This document shows positions 18,601 through 25,775 of a stretch of 34,362 bases of DNA, in pieces; positions within the stretch are counted from its first letter, which is position 1; every line of letters starts with the position of its first letter. The position numbers were made by a program, and so were the translations under genes. The stretch is from assembly GCA_016215105.1 (NCBI GenBank), contig JACRLJ010000020.1:7786-42147 (forward strand). Direction: 5' to 3'. Below the pieces are notes generated by a model, which was given only the letters and a program-made list of their open reading frames with translations, was not told where the DNA came from and did not search any database. This DNA comes from Candidatus Hydrogenedentota bacterium. Its GTDB lineage: Bacteria > Hydrogenedentota > Hydrogenedentia > Hydrogenedentales > SLHB01.

Positions 18601-19206
18601 CTGGCGCTCACCGTCATAGTCCTAGGATGGCAGTTGAACATTCAGTACTCGATGCAGCATACGATCGCGCTTCTTGACCTAAACTGGCCAGCCGCGGCGA
18701 TTACGGCGCCGTTTGCTCTGGTCGTCCTGATCCCGCTTTTCGCCGCCTTCTTCGGTAACGTGTACTGCGGCAGTCTCTGTCCCTTCGGGGCGTTACAGGA
18801 GCTGGTGGGTGATATCTGTCCGGTAAAGTGGGGCCGCAATCCGGACAACGTTGTGTGGCGTTACGGGCGTTTCGTGAAGTATGTTCTGCTCTTCCTGGTC
18901 ATTGCCCTGTACGCGCGTTACCGCGACGCATCGGTGCTATCCGCCGACCCGCTCATCACCCTGTTCGGCCCCGCGCGCAGCGATTCCGCGCTTGTCCTAT
19001 TCGGGGGCGTACTGGTGGCATGTGTCTTCTACCGCCGGTTTTGGTGCCGTAATCTCTGTCCTGCGGGCGCTTTTCTAGCGCTGGTTGGCGGCCTAAATCT
19101 GCTGAAGCGGTTTCTACCGCACGTGCGTCCTGTAAAGTGTGACATGGGTGTCCGGAAAGCGGCCGAGCTTGACTGTCTTCGATGCGACAGGTGCCGTAAT
19201 GCTTAG
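15601..19206 (+). CDS. Membrane fusion: spermidine-synthase-like + FMN-binding + NosR/NapH-like polyferredoxin
   Basis: Starting at the ATG that overlaps the previous stop, the product has 1201 residues. Order: a first set of membrane helices (about 20-240); a spermidine-synthase-like Rossmann domain (about 300-470; VLVIGPGS, then LNLPEPTSLVVNR); a second helix set (about 550-805); an FMN-binding domain (about 850-960) with the flavinylation motif DAVSGAT, predicted to carry FMN on Thr933; and a NosR/NapH-like membrane domain with CX3CP motifs at Cys1056/1060 and Cys1149/1153 plus Cys1180, 1192, 1195 and 1198 for Fe-S binding. In the synthase domain the usual GGGDG is GPGS and the usual catalytic Asp position is Asn, so polyamine synthesis is doubtful. 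Membrane electron transfer to an external flavin is the likely role. The flavin transferase ApbE is two genes downstream. Confidence 0.87.
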   Translation: MSSTPGATADTNPESMAPIKLSVLSQTATMLALGFFPIVAQTLLFRVFLGAFESGELAVGCFFGSWLLWVALGAALARIETRWRARLMGSFAWLPLLYIPAYLLQDRLIVCARIIAGVQSYEVLPLGSMVGLSLIVNAPVCFLTGYLFALACSWLATGGGLPVARAYVLETLGGFLGGVSVTVLLANAVPAQVVFLVAASTAAISVALHRPRSWRYVAPAAILIVLTASGAGIRWAEGERRATWKRLLPSEAYVGGFATAQGEYLYGEREGQFLAVTCGGVRESLPDTDHVSTVAAVNLAQNPSSSRVLVIGPGSLALCLRLTAFPNIHRTVWIDPDPELAGRLLSLLPIRYSRDAEKLETPKHDAAAFLRENPGAFDLVVLNLPEPTSLVVNRYATREFLFDVKSSLADGGVVSARVTGGANYVGSELAFLGASLRKTLGSVYHNVVIKPGEETWLIASDASGLTEAPAVLRDRFASIAGVAALYPPEGLLSQYVPDRAAYQARIYGDVESTVPERLLLNVASRPKALLYGLMLARRRGGEQAAPFQTPLLLESGFWIAVIALAVLVAVRTVYVLKSSRVSRGAPPWPFDAGFLVFSTGLAGMSLSVILMLLYQSAFGTLYLHVGLITSLFMLGSFAGSFIGERLLASRNSEPSALLPTCVFLHLAAIGAVGMLTTASPKAAFGVLFVIAGAFTGIYFPIAAKRLALADRKPTPAGSFLEALDTLGGAAGAACAGLVLAPVLGTRDTLVLLAIVVVANTAELLTRRRIPASSRSADFFKRTSRVAGYAMFGAGVIFLAASHIAAHAVAVAEGPRLAAAARALAGRSEPEPTEARLADGKEVLYYQVPSSPEDEGGYVFSTSHFSSKIQGYGGPIELVVYVNQDGILRDFEFFRSSETPAYVARLRQWRDGLNGANLFEPSPFAHVDAVSGATLTSAAILKTLEESGRRFAAEILRREVAPVVPAFARSTRDWGFISLAGLAVLATLLRFRPSRPLRRVVLALTVIVLGWQLNIQYSMQHTIALLDLNWPAAAITAPFALVVLIPLFAAFFGNVYCGSLCPFGALQELVGDICPVKWGRNPDNVVWRYGRFVKYVLLFLVIALYARYRDASVLSADPLITLFGPARSDSALVLFGGVLVACVFYRRFWCRNLCPAGAFLALVGGLNLLKRFLPHVRPVKCDMGVRKAAELDCLRCDRCRNA

Positions 19207-19495
19207 GTCCGAGAAGATATTTCTTTGCGTTGTACTGGCGTTTGCGTTGGCGTTCGCCGGGATAACGCTACAAGCGGTTCCAGGCTCCGAGAGCAATGGC
19301 GCGACGGCCGTGCGGACCGGGGCAGGTGGACAATCCCGCGATGTGGACATGGTCAAGTTGGAACGGCTCATGCGTGAACAATCCTTGTCGGACCATGAGG
19401 CCCAGTTCTACCGCCGCACGGAGTCGCGTGAAGCGCCTCCAAATCCTCGCGCGCCCGTGAACCCTCGCGAGACTACCGGCGCGGACGCACAGTAG
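19199..19495 (+). CDS. Small membrane-anchored protein between the flavoprotein and ApbE
   Basis: This 98-residue product starts MLRSEKIFLCVVLAFALAFA: a short basic n-region and one hydrophobic helix at about 7-27, a signal anchor or signal peptide. The remainder is hydrophilic, with a central acidic/basic helix-like segment containing LSDHEAQFYRR and a Pro/Arg-rich tail. The frame is open back to 19139, but the ATG at 19199 overlaps the preceding stop by 8 bp and its own stop is directly followed by the apbE ATG, so this start fits the operon. I do not recognise a family. The position suggests an extracytoplasmic accessory subunit of the flavin/Fe-S complex. Confidence 0.68.
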   Translation: MLRSEKIFLCVVLAFALAFAGITLQAVPGSESNGATAVRTGAGGQSRDVDMVKLERLMREQSLSDHEAQFYRRTESREAPPNPRAPVNPRETTGADAQ

Positions 19496-20581
19496 ATGCG
19501 CGGGCGGGCGAGCGTTTATGGGATTTGCCTGTCGGTGGTATTGACGGCCGCGTATTCAACGGTTGGTCTGTGCGGCGTCTCGGCCATCTTGGCCGGCTGT
19601 GACTTCTCCGCCTCGCGCGCGCCGGACGGCGTGGTCACATTCGCTGGCGCGACGATGGGCACGACCTATTCAGTCAAGATCGCCGCGGAAAGCATGACCG
19701 TCGGCGCCCGGCAGCGCATCGAGCATGCGATCTCGGAAGTATTGCAGGGAATCGACCGCGAAATGTCCACGTGGCGGAGCGACTCGGAATTATCGCAGTT
19801 CAACGCCTCAGAGAACGCAGCGGCTTTCAATGTTTCCCGGAATCTCATCGAAGTGCTCTTGTGCGCGCAACGAATAAGCGAACAGTCCGGTGGCGCGTTT
19901 GACGTGACGGTCGGTCCGCTCGTCAATGCTTGGGGCTTTGGTCCCGCCGGGGGAAGGGAACGTGTCCCGGAGGACGGCGAGATTGCCCGTCTCAAGCCCT
20001 CGGTGGGATACCAGAAGTTGGTCATCGATTCTGGCGCAGGAGCGCTACGCAAGACCGCGCAAGGCATGTACGTCGACGTTGCCGCAATCGCCCCTGGATA
20101 CGCTTGCGATAAACTCGGGGTGGCGATCGAGACTCTTGGCTACCCGAATTATCTTATCGAGCTTGGCGGTGAGGTGCGCGCGCGTGGAGCCAAGCTCGAC
20201 GGTAAAGGCTGGACCATTGGTGTCGAGAGGCCGGATGCGCCGGGCCGTGCCCTCTATACGCCGGTGACGTTGGATGGTATGTCGCTTTCCACATCCGGCG
20301 ATTACCGGGAGTATTTTGAAAAGAGCGGTGTGCGCTACTCACACACGGTCGACCCAAGAACAGGACGCCCGATTACGCACCATCTGGCGTCGGTCACCGT
20401 CATTAATCGCGACTGCATGTGGGCCGACGCGTATGCCACCGCAATCGAGGTATTGGGACCCGAGGAGGGGTACCAACTGGCCGTCCGGGAGAAGCTGCCA
20501 GCCCTCCTCCTCGTGCGGGAAGCGCCTGGCGTTTTCCGTGAGAAGCAAACACCGGCGTACACGGCGATGTTCGGTCGCTAG
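19496..20581 (+). CDS. apbE: FAD:protein FMN transferase ApbE (lipoprotein)
   Basis: The 361-residue product has a signal ending in the lipobox LAGC (Cys35), as is usual for ApbE. Family motifs are clear: ATMGTTYSVKI near 52, the STWRSDSELSQFN segment, GGAFDVTVGPLVNAWGFG, YVDVAAIAPGYACD, ELGGEVRARG, HTVDPRTGRPI and ADAYATAIEVLG near the C terminus. ApbE uses FAD to attach FMN through a phosphoester to Thr in the Dxx(S/T)GAT motif of exported flavoproteins and needs Mg. A matching motif, DAVSGAT, occurs in the membrane fusion protein encoded two genes upstream, the obvious substrate. The ATG follows the previous stop without a gap, so it is translated from the same message. It closes the six-gene run. 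Confidence 0.93.
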   Translation: MRGRASVYGICLSVVLTAAYSTVGLCGVSAILAGCDFSASRAPDGVVTFAGATMGTTYSVKIAAESMTVGARQRIEHAISEVLQGIDREMSTWRSDSELSQFNASENAAAFNVSRNLIEVLLCAQRISEQSGGAFDVTVGPLVNAWGFGPAGGRERVPEDGEIARLKPSVGYQKLVIDSGAGALRKTAQGMYVDVAAIAPGYACDKLGVAIETLGYPNYLIELGGEVRARGAKLDGKGWTIGVERPDAPGRALYTPVTLDGMSLSTSGDYREYFEKSGVRYSHTVDPRTGRPITHHLASVTVINRDCMWADAYATAIEVLGPEEGYQLAVREKLPALLLVREAPGVFREKQTPAYTAMFGR

Positions 20582-20784
20582 CTAGTGTGGCGGTGAGTCA
20601 ATTGCCGGAAATGACGATGGCGTTTTTTCGGTGGCGCGGGGTGTATGATGGTTCGACGCCACCATCTTACGTCATCCTTGGTGGGAGCGAGTGATTGTGA
20701 TTGCGTGAGCAAATGGGAAACGCGGCTTGCGGGCCGTTAGTTCAGAGCTACGGGTTGATACGGACATGGGGAGGAGCAACAGTC

Positions 20785-21615
20785 ATGGGAAAGATCGGCA
20801 TTGGCGTGAATTTGGAGTTTGTACGGCATGAGGACAAACCCTTCGAGTGGGGAGTGCAGAAGGCGGCGGAATTGGGCTATGAATACGTCGAACCTATGGT
20901 CCATTGGGGCCGCGAACTTCTTAGTGAGGCGGGCTACTTCCACAGTGTCTCCATGCTCGACGACCCCTACCGGGTAAAGCGGGCCTGCGCGAACGCGGGC
21001 GTCAAAGTGTCCGGTCTGTCCACGCACACCCCGCTCTGCAAGCCGGAAATAAGCCTCGAGTATCTCAAGCAGGCGATCCGGTTTGCTGCGGAATGCGGCG
21101 CCCCGGTCGTCAATACCGACGAAGGGCCGAAGCCGGCGTGGACTACCGTCGAGGAGGACCACGTGCTCATGCGGTACGTGCTGCACGAAGCCGCGGCCGT
21201 GGCGGAACCGCGCGGCATTCTCATTGGCATCGAGCCGCACCAGCAATACAGCAAGACCCCTGCCGGCCTCGACCGCATTCACGGGTTGGTGGCTTCCGAG
21301 GCGATTGGGATCAACTTCGACACGGGCAACAGTTATCTTTCCGGCGAGGATCCCATCGTTTGGCTCAAGCGCGTGTTGGATCGTCTAGTCCACTTGCACG
21401 CCAAGGACATATCCATACAGCAATCCGCCGCCGAACGCGGCAAAGTGACGGGTACCCCGGTGGGGTGTGCGTGCGGCGACGGCGTGATAAACTGGGCTGA
21501 AGTCATCAAGGTCTGCAAGACCGCGCCGCGGGACATTGTGCTATCGGTGGAATGCGGCACCGTCGAGCAGGCGGGCCGGAGTATCGGCCATCTTAAGCAA
21601 CTGCTCAAGAGCTGA
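20785..21615 (+). CDS. Sugar phosphate isomerase/epimerase-like TIM-barrel protein
   Basis: The 276-residue product belongs to the AP-endonuclease-2/xylose-isomerase-like TIM-barrel superfamily. Visible are GIGVNLEF at the start, KAAELGYEYVEPM, the metal-ligand strand IGIEPH near 150, GINFDTGNSYL, LHAKDI and LSVECGT near the end. Members bind a divalent metal and isomerise or epimerise sugars or related polyols; the exact substrate cannot be read from sequence. Start choice: the frame is open to a TTG at 20701, but AGGAG 8 bases before the ATG at 20785 and the first barrel strand mark this start. No signal peptide. It leads a tight operon, with 11 bases to the ThuA-PmoA gene. A TATGAT at 20644-20649 could be a -10 box, but no good -35 accompanies it. 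Confidence 0.82.
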   Translation: MGKIGIGVNLEFVRHEDKPFEWGVQKAAELGYEYVEPMVHWGRELLSEAGYFHSVSMLDDPYRVKRACANAGVKVSGLSTHTPLCKPEISLEYLKQAIRFAAECGAPVVNTDEGPKPAWTTVEEDHVLMRYVLHEAAAVAEPRGILIGIEPHQQYSKTPAGLDRIHGLVASEAIGINFDTGNSYLSGEDPIVWLKRVLDRLVHLHAKDISIQQSAAERGKVTGTPVGCACGDGVINWAEVIKVCKTAPRDIVLSVECGTVEQAGRSIGHLKQLLKS

Positions 21616-21626
21616 GGACACGTAGA

Positions 21627-23270
21627 ATGCCTAAGTACGTCGCCGGTTTGCTGTGGGCGGGTGTGATTGTGCTCTTGGCGCGCCCCGCGGGAGGTGAGCC
21701 TTTGCACGCGCTGATTCTTACTGGCCAGAACAACCATGCTTGGCAGGAAACGACGCCCGTCTTGCGCCAGATACTCGAGCAAAGCGGCCGCTTTACCGTG
21801 GAGACCCTCGAGCGCCCAGAGACGATGACCGCCGCGTTTGTGTCCAAGTTCGATGTGATTGTTAGCAACTGGAACTCGTGGGGGACAGACGCAAAGGTCA
21901 AAGACTGGCCCGAGGCCGCGCGCGCGGCGTTTATCGAGTTCGTCAAGCAGGGAAAAGGCTACGTTTCCATCCATGCAGGGTCGTCATCGTTCTACGATTG
22001 GGGCGCCTACCAGGAGATGGTGATCGCCGCGTGGAAGCTAGGCGAAACGGGCCACGGAAGCCCGCACAATTTCCGCGTGACACCCACCGCGGAGACTCAC
22101 CCAATCACCCAGGATCTGCCGCCATTCACAACATTCGACGAGCTTTGGCACAGCGTGCCGTTAGCGCAAGGCGCTAAGGTCCTGGCCACGGCGTACTCCG
22201 CAAAGGAGTCCGGCGGAACGGGCCGTGACGAGCCGGTGGTAATGACGAAGGAGTTCGGTCAAGGCCGCAGCGTCAACATCCTTCTTGGTCACGACGCGCG
22301 CGCGATGAGCGCTCCATCGTTCGGAATCCTCGTGTCGCGCTCCGCGGAATGGGCGGCGACCGGCAAAGTCACGCTTGCTGCGCGCACGATTGACTGGTCT
22401 CGGGACGAGAACCACCTCGCGCTCAAGCTAAACGGTGAGACCGTGTGGCAGTTGAACTTCGGAAAGGACGCCGCAAAGCCATACTTCCATCCGCTTGCGT
22501 TGGCGGGTGGTCCGATTCTGAGTTGGAATGCTCCACCGGATCACGCGTGGCATCACGGCCTGTGGTTTTCGTGGAAGTTCATTAATGGGGTCAATTTCTG
22601 GGAGGAAGACCCCAAAACGGGGCGAGCCGCGGGACTAACTGTCTGGGACCCGCCCGACATCACGACCAAGCCTGACGGAGGCGCCGAGATTCGATTCCAC
22701 GTACGGTACGAATTGCCGAGCGGCGAAAAACTGCTCACGGAACTGCGCACGCTCACCGTATCCCCGCCAGATAAGAGCGGTGGCTACCACATTGACTGGA
22801 CGTCGGCCTTCGAGGCGACCGCGCCGGAGGCGTTACTTGACCGGACTCCTCTAACGGGCGAACCCGAGGGACAATCTTGGGGAGGATACGCTGGGCTATC
22901 CATGCGGTTCAGCGCGATGAGCAATCCTGAAGTCCGTTCGGATGCAGCCGTGGTGGCGCTGGACAAGGAACGCGCCAGTGTGGACGCCGAGGCGCTTGAT
23001 TATAGCGGCGTATGGGACGGGTGTGCGGCCGGTGTCGCACTACTGCAATTCCCAGGCAACCCCTTAGCCCCAACGCCGTGGTACGTGATTGCACAGGCGA
23101 AGGGTCCCTTCTACTACTTCAGCCCCGCCGTCCTTTATCGCTCGCCACGTACGCTGAAGCAAGGAGAGAAATTGACGTTACGCTATCGGATTGTGGCGCA
23201 CGCTGATGCCTGGGACAGTTCGAAGCTGCGCGGGGCGCTGAAAGAACTTGGCGGAGTGGCGAAACCGTAA
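21627..23270 (+). CDS. Exported ThuA-PmoA (DUF6807) fusion protein
   Basis: The 547-residue protein begins with a signal peptide (about 1-23, LLWAGVIVLLARPAGG). A ThuA-like domain (glutamine-amidotransferase fold) spans about 25-245: ALILTGQNNHAWQETTPVL, VIVSNWNSWG, GYVSIHAGSSSF, TTFDELWHSVPL, ILLGHDARAM. The second half (about 260-545) matches the PmoA/DUF6807 family (YFHPLALAGGPILSWNAPPD, HAWHHGLWFSWKFINGVNFW). ThuA proteins are linked to trehalose/keto-sugar metabolism; the name PmoA in databases does not make this a methane monooxygenase subunit. Between a sugar isomerase and a Tat Gfo/Idh oxidoreductase in one operon, a periplasmic role in carbohydrate processing is the best inference. 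Stop is 24 bases before the next start. Confidence 0.85.
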   Translation: MPKYVAGLLWAGVIVLLARPAGGEPLHALILTGQNNHAWQETTPVLRQILEQSGRFTVETLERPETMTAAFVSKFDVIVSNWNSWGTDAKVKDWPEAARAAFIEFVKQGKGYVSIHAGSSSFYDWGAYQEMVIAAWKLGETGHGSPHNFRVTPTAETHPITQDLPPFTTFDELWHSVPLAQGAKVLATAYSAKESGGTGRDEPVVMTKEFGQGRSVNILLGHDARAMSAPSFGILVSRSAEWAATGKVTLAARTIDWSRDENHLALKLNGETVWQLNFGKDAAKPYFHPLALAGGPILSWNAPPDHAWHHGLWFSWKFINGVNFWEEDPKTGRAAGLTVWDPPDITTKPDGGAEIRFHVRYELPSGEKLLTELRTLTVSPPDKSGGYHIDWTSAFEATAPEALLDRTPLTGEPEGQSWGGYAGLSMRFSAMSNPEVRSDAAVVALDKERASVDAEALDYSGVWDGCAAGVALLQFPGNPLAPTPWYVIAQAKGPFYYFSPAVLYRSPRTLKQGEKLTLRYRIVAHADAWDSSKLRGALKELGGVAKP

Positions 23271-23294
23271 GAGCACATGCTCGGGGAGAGCACA

Positions 23295-24650
23295 ATGAGA
23301 ATGGTAAACACGACACGAAGAGAATTCCTCAAACGGACTGCCGCGGCCATCACGGCGCCCGTGATTCTTCGGTCCACGGCATTGGGCAAGAACGCGCCGA
23401 GCAACCGTGTCAACCTGGCCCTGATTGGCGCCGGCGGCCGCGGCAATCAATTGCTCAACGACTTTTCGCACGTTCAGGATGCACAGGTCATCGCGGTATG
23501 CGATTGTTTCAAAGAGCGCCGCGAAACTACGCGAGACAAGCTTAACAAGACGTACAACGGCGAGGTAGTCACGGCCTATGCGGATTTCCGCGAGCTGCTT
23601 GCTCTGAAGGATATCGATGGCGTCATTGTGGCCACTCCGGACCACTGGCATGTGCCGATTGCGATCGCCGCGGCGCGCGCCGGCAAGGATACGTACGTGG
23701 AGAAGCCACTCGGCGTGAGCATGGAGTGGGCCTGGAAGCTGCGGAAAGCGGCGCGCCGCGCGAAGACGGTCTTCCAGTACGGAACACAGCAGCGGTCCTC
23801 GCCACTATTCCGGAAGGCATGCGAGTTGGTTCGCAACGGGTACATTGGCGAGGTGAGGCGTATCGAGGCGTGGTGCCCCGACATTTCCAGCCAATACGCC
23901 GCGTTTCACGTTCCGCAGTATGGCTCCACCGACACCGCCCCGGTCCCGGAGGGCTTCGATTACGATCGATGGCTTGGGCCGGCTCAGCAGAAACCCTATA
24001 CGGTGGATCGCTGCACGAATTTCGGCGCGTATCATATCTACGACTACGCGCTGGGCTTTATCGCGGGCTGGGGCGCGCATCCCCTGGACATCGCCCAGTG
24101 GGGTTTGAATGTGGATCACACCAGTCCCGTTCGATACGAGGGCACGGGTTCGATTCCGGCCAAAGGGCTGTATGACACGATTGACTCGTGGGATATGGAA
24201 TGCACGTACGCCACCGGAGTGAAGATGAGATTCATGGGACACCGGGTAGCGCAGCCAGTGGTGTCGGCCTACCGCAAGTGGAACGATCACGGCACGACCT
24301 TCCACGGCGGCAACGGCTGGATTAGCGTGGATCGCGGCGGCATCTATGCCAGCGATCCCAAACTGCTGGAGATCACCCTCAAGGCGGACGATGTCCATCT
24401 CCGGCGAGAGGATAGTCACGCTCACGATTTCGTGATGTGCATGAAGTCGCGGCAATTACCGCTCAGTCACCTCGAAGCGGCCATTCGGTCGGACACCATC
24501 AGCCACCTTTGCGATATCGCCATCCGGCTGCGCAAGCCTATCGAGTGGGATCCGGAGAAGGAGCGCATCGTGGGAGACAAGGAAGCGGCAAAGATGCTGG
24601 CGCGCCCGCTCCGGAAACCGTGGAATCTCAACAAGCGAATGCTAACCTGA
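23295..24650 (+). CDS. Tat-exported Gfo/Idh/MocA family oxidoreductase
   Basis: The 451-residue protein starts with NTTRREFLKRTAAAITAPVI, a twin-arginine signal with the TRREFLK motif. An N-terminal Rossmann fold follows (NLALIGAGGRGNQLL near 45, VIVATPDHWH, then YVEKPLG with the catalytic Lys of the family), and a C-terminal alpha/beta substrate domain with GYIGEVRRIEAW and GAHPLDIAQWG. The family oxidises or reduces sugars and inositols with tightly bound NAD(P). Tat export is expected for a protein folded with its nucleotide cofactor before transport. Start choice: an ATG at 23277 is in frame, but GGAG 6 bases before the ATG at 23295 and the compact Tat n-region favour the latter. Last gene of the operon; it converges on the truncated radical SAM gene 14 bases away. 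Confidence 0.9.
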   Translation: MRMVNTTRREFLKRTAAAITAPVILRSTALGKNAPSNRVNLALIGAGGRGNQLLNDFSHVQDAQVIAVCDCFKERRETTRDKLNKTYNGEVVTAYADFRELLALKDIDGVIVATPDHWHVPIAIAAARAGKDTYVEKPLGVSMEWAWKLRKAARRAKTVFQYGTQQRSSPLFRKACELVRNGYIGEVRRIEAWCPDISSQYAAFHVPQYGSTDTAPVPEGFDYDRWLGPAQQKPYTVDRCTNFGAYHIYDYALGFIAGWGAHPLDIAQWGLNVDHTSPVRYEGTGSIPAKGLYDTIDSWDMECTYATGVKMRFMGHRVAQPVVSAYRKWNDHGTTFHGGNGWISVDRGGIYASDPKLLEITLKADDVHLRREDSHAHDFVMCMKSRQLPLSHLEAAIRSDTISHLCDIAIRLRKPIEWDPEKERIVGDKEAAKMLARPLRKPWNLNKRMLT

Positions 24651-24664
24651 CCGCCACGGGCGCA

Positions 24665-25342
24665 TCAGGCGCAACCTTCCATTCGGTCGGCGATGTGGAA
24701 CCGGTGTGCGGCGCGGGCGGCGCGCTCCCGGATTGCCTTAAGGTAGGCGGCGCGCACCGGGGGCGAGAAGAGAACTCGACGATAGCGCTCGAGTAATTCG
24801 GGGAATTCGCGAAGGAGCAGCGCTTTTACCGACTCCCAGACCTTCGGACGCGGGTTGAGGGCATCGACCCAAATCACGTCAATGTCCAAGGCGGCCGCGC
24901 GTTCAAACAGGTCATCCACGCACTTCTGGTCGTCGGAGAGAAACGGCAAGAGCGGCCCAAACATGATAGCAGTATCGAGGCCCGCGTCGCGCGCCGCCTG
25001 GATCACCTCAAACCGTTCATCCACACTGCTCGCCCCCGGTTCCCAGAGTTCTTGGAGGCGGGCATCGAGCGTGGTGACCGTTACGCCGATTCGGCCGGCG
25101 CGGTCCTCGAAGAGATCCAGGTCTCGCAAAACCAAGGCGCTCTTGGTAAGCACATTGACCTGAAATCCGTGTTCGAGCAATAGCCGCGCGCACTCCCGCG
25201 TCAGGCGGCGCTCCTGCTCGAGCGGCTGCCAGCCGTCGCACGCGCTGCTCATGAACACCTCGCCGGGGCGCGCCGTACGCAACTGCCGCTGCAACGCGTC
25301 TACCGCATTGATCTTGATGTCTACGAACTCACCCCAGGGCAA
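24665..25342 (-). pseudogene. SPL-type radical SAM protein lacking its Fe-S motif, probably a truncated remnant
   Basis: The readable frame from a TTG gives 225 residues that match the middle and C-terminal part of spore-photoproduct-lyase-like radical SAM proteins (PWGEFVDIKIN, SSACDGWQPLEQE, TKSALVLRDLDL, VTVTTLDARLQELWEPGAS, MFGPLLPFLSD). In complete relatives the segment before PWGEF carries the CX3CX2C cluster motif. Here the frame is closed by TAG at 25399-25397, and none of the three frames of this strand just upstream encodes CX3CX2C. Without it the enzyme could not bind the iron-sulfur cluster or cleave SAM. I therefore call it a 5'-truncated remnant; a missed distant start cannot restore the motif. 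No ribosome binding site was found at the TTG. Confidence 0.55.
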
Positions 25343-25775
25343 ACCGTTTCCCGTACGACAGGTCCAGATTCGGTATCGTGTGCGGTATGCGCTGCGCTAT
25401 GCTTGGTTCCCACAATGAGGACTCCAATTCCGGCTCCCTATAGTGTAATCCCAAGCATCGCGTTTCGTCACGGGTTTTTTGCGGCCAAATTACGCCGATC
25501 CGGCGGAAATCAGCCCACTGTTGGCGAGACTGCCGTAACGAGCGCCATGGTGTCCGAGAGGGGATCGAAGGTGGTGACTTCCAGGTTTCCACGGCGCGCG
25601 TTAGGGGGAGCGGACGCCATCACGAGACTCGTGCCGAGTATTGTGCAGCCGCTCGGGCCTCAGATAATCCAAGTGATATCGATAGCGAAGATGACTTTGT
25701 GGACGGACGCCAGATGCATTCACCGATTCTCCCTCCGGAATGTTCGCTGCAATCAGGCGGCATTCTGGATACGGC
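25343..25775. other. Intergenic region, no convincing gene
   Basis: These 433 bases contain open frames of up to about 137 codons on the plus strand and 87 on the minus strand, but neither has a ribosome binding site, recognisable motif or sensible composition. The stretch next to 25343 may include decayed 5' sequence of the radical SAM gene: the same frame beyond the TAG reads WDYTIGS near 25450, faintly like the DYTINP segment of intact relatives. No promoter, terminator or RNA was recognised. Confidence 0.4.

Noticed and set aside
20602-20627. Terminator after apbE ending in a T-run at 20622-20628
   Set aside because: The preceding bases form only a 3-bp stem, too weak for an intrinsic terminator.
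21627-23270. Methane monooxygenase subunit, from the family name PmoA
   Set aside because: The C-terminal half is the DUF6807 family that carries this name in databases; it has a signal peptide and ThuA fusion, and no membrane helices or copper-site context of particulate methane monooxygenase.
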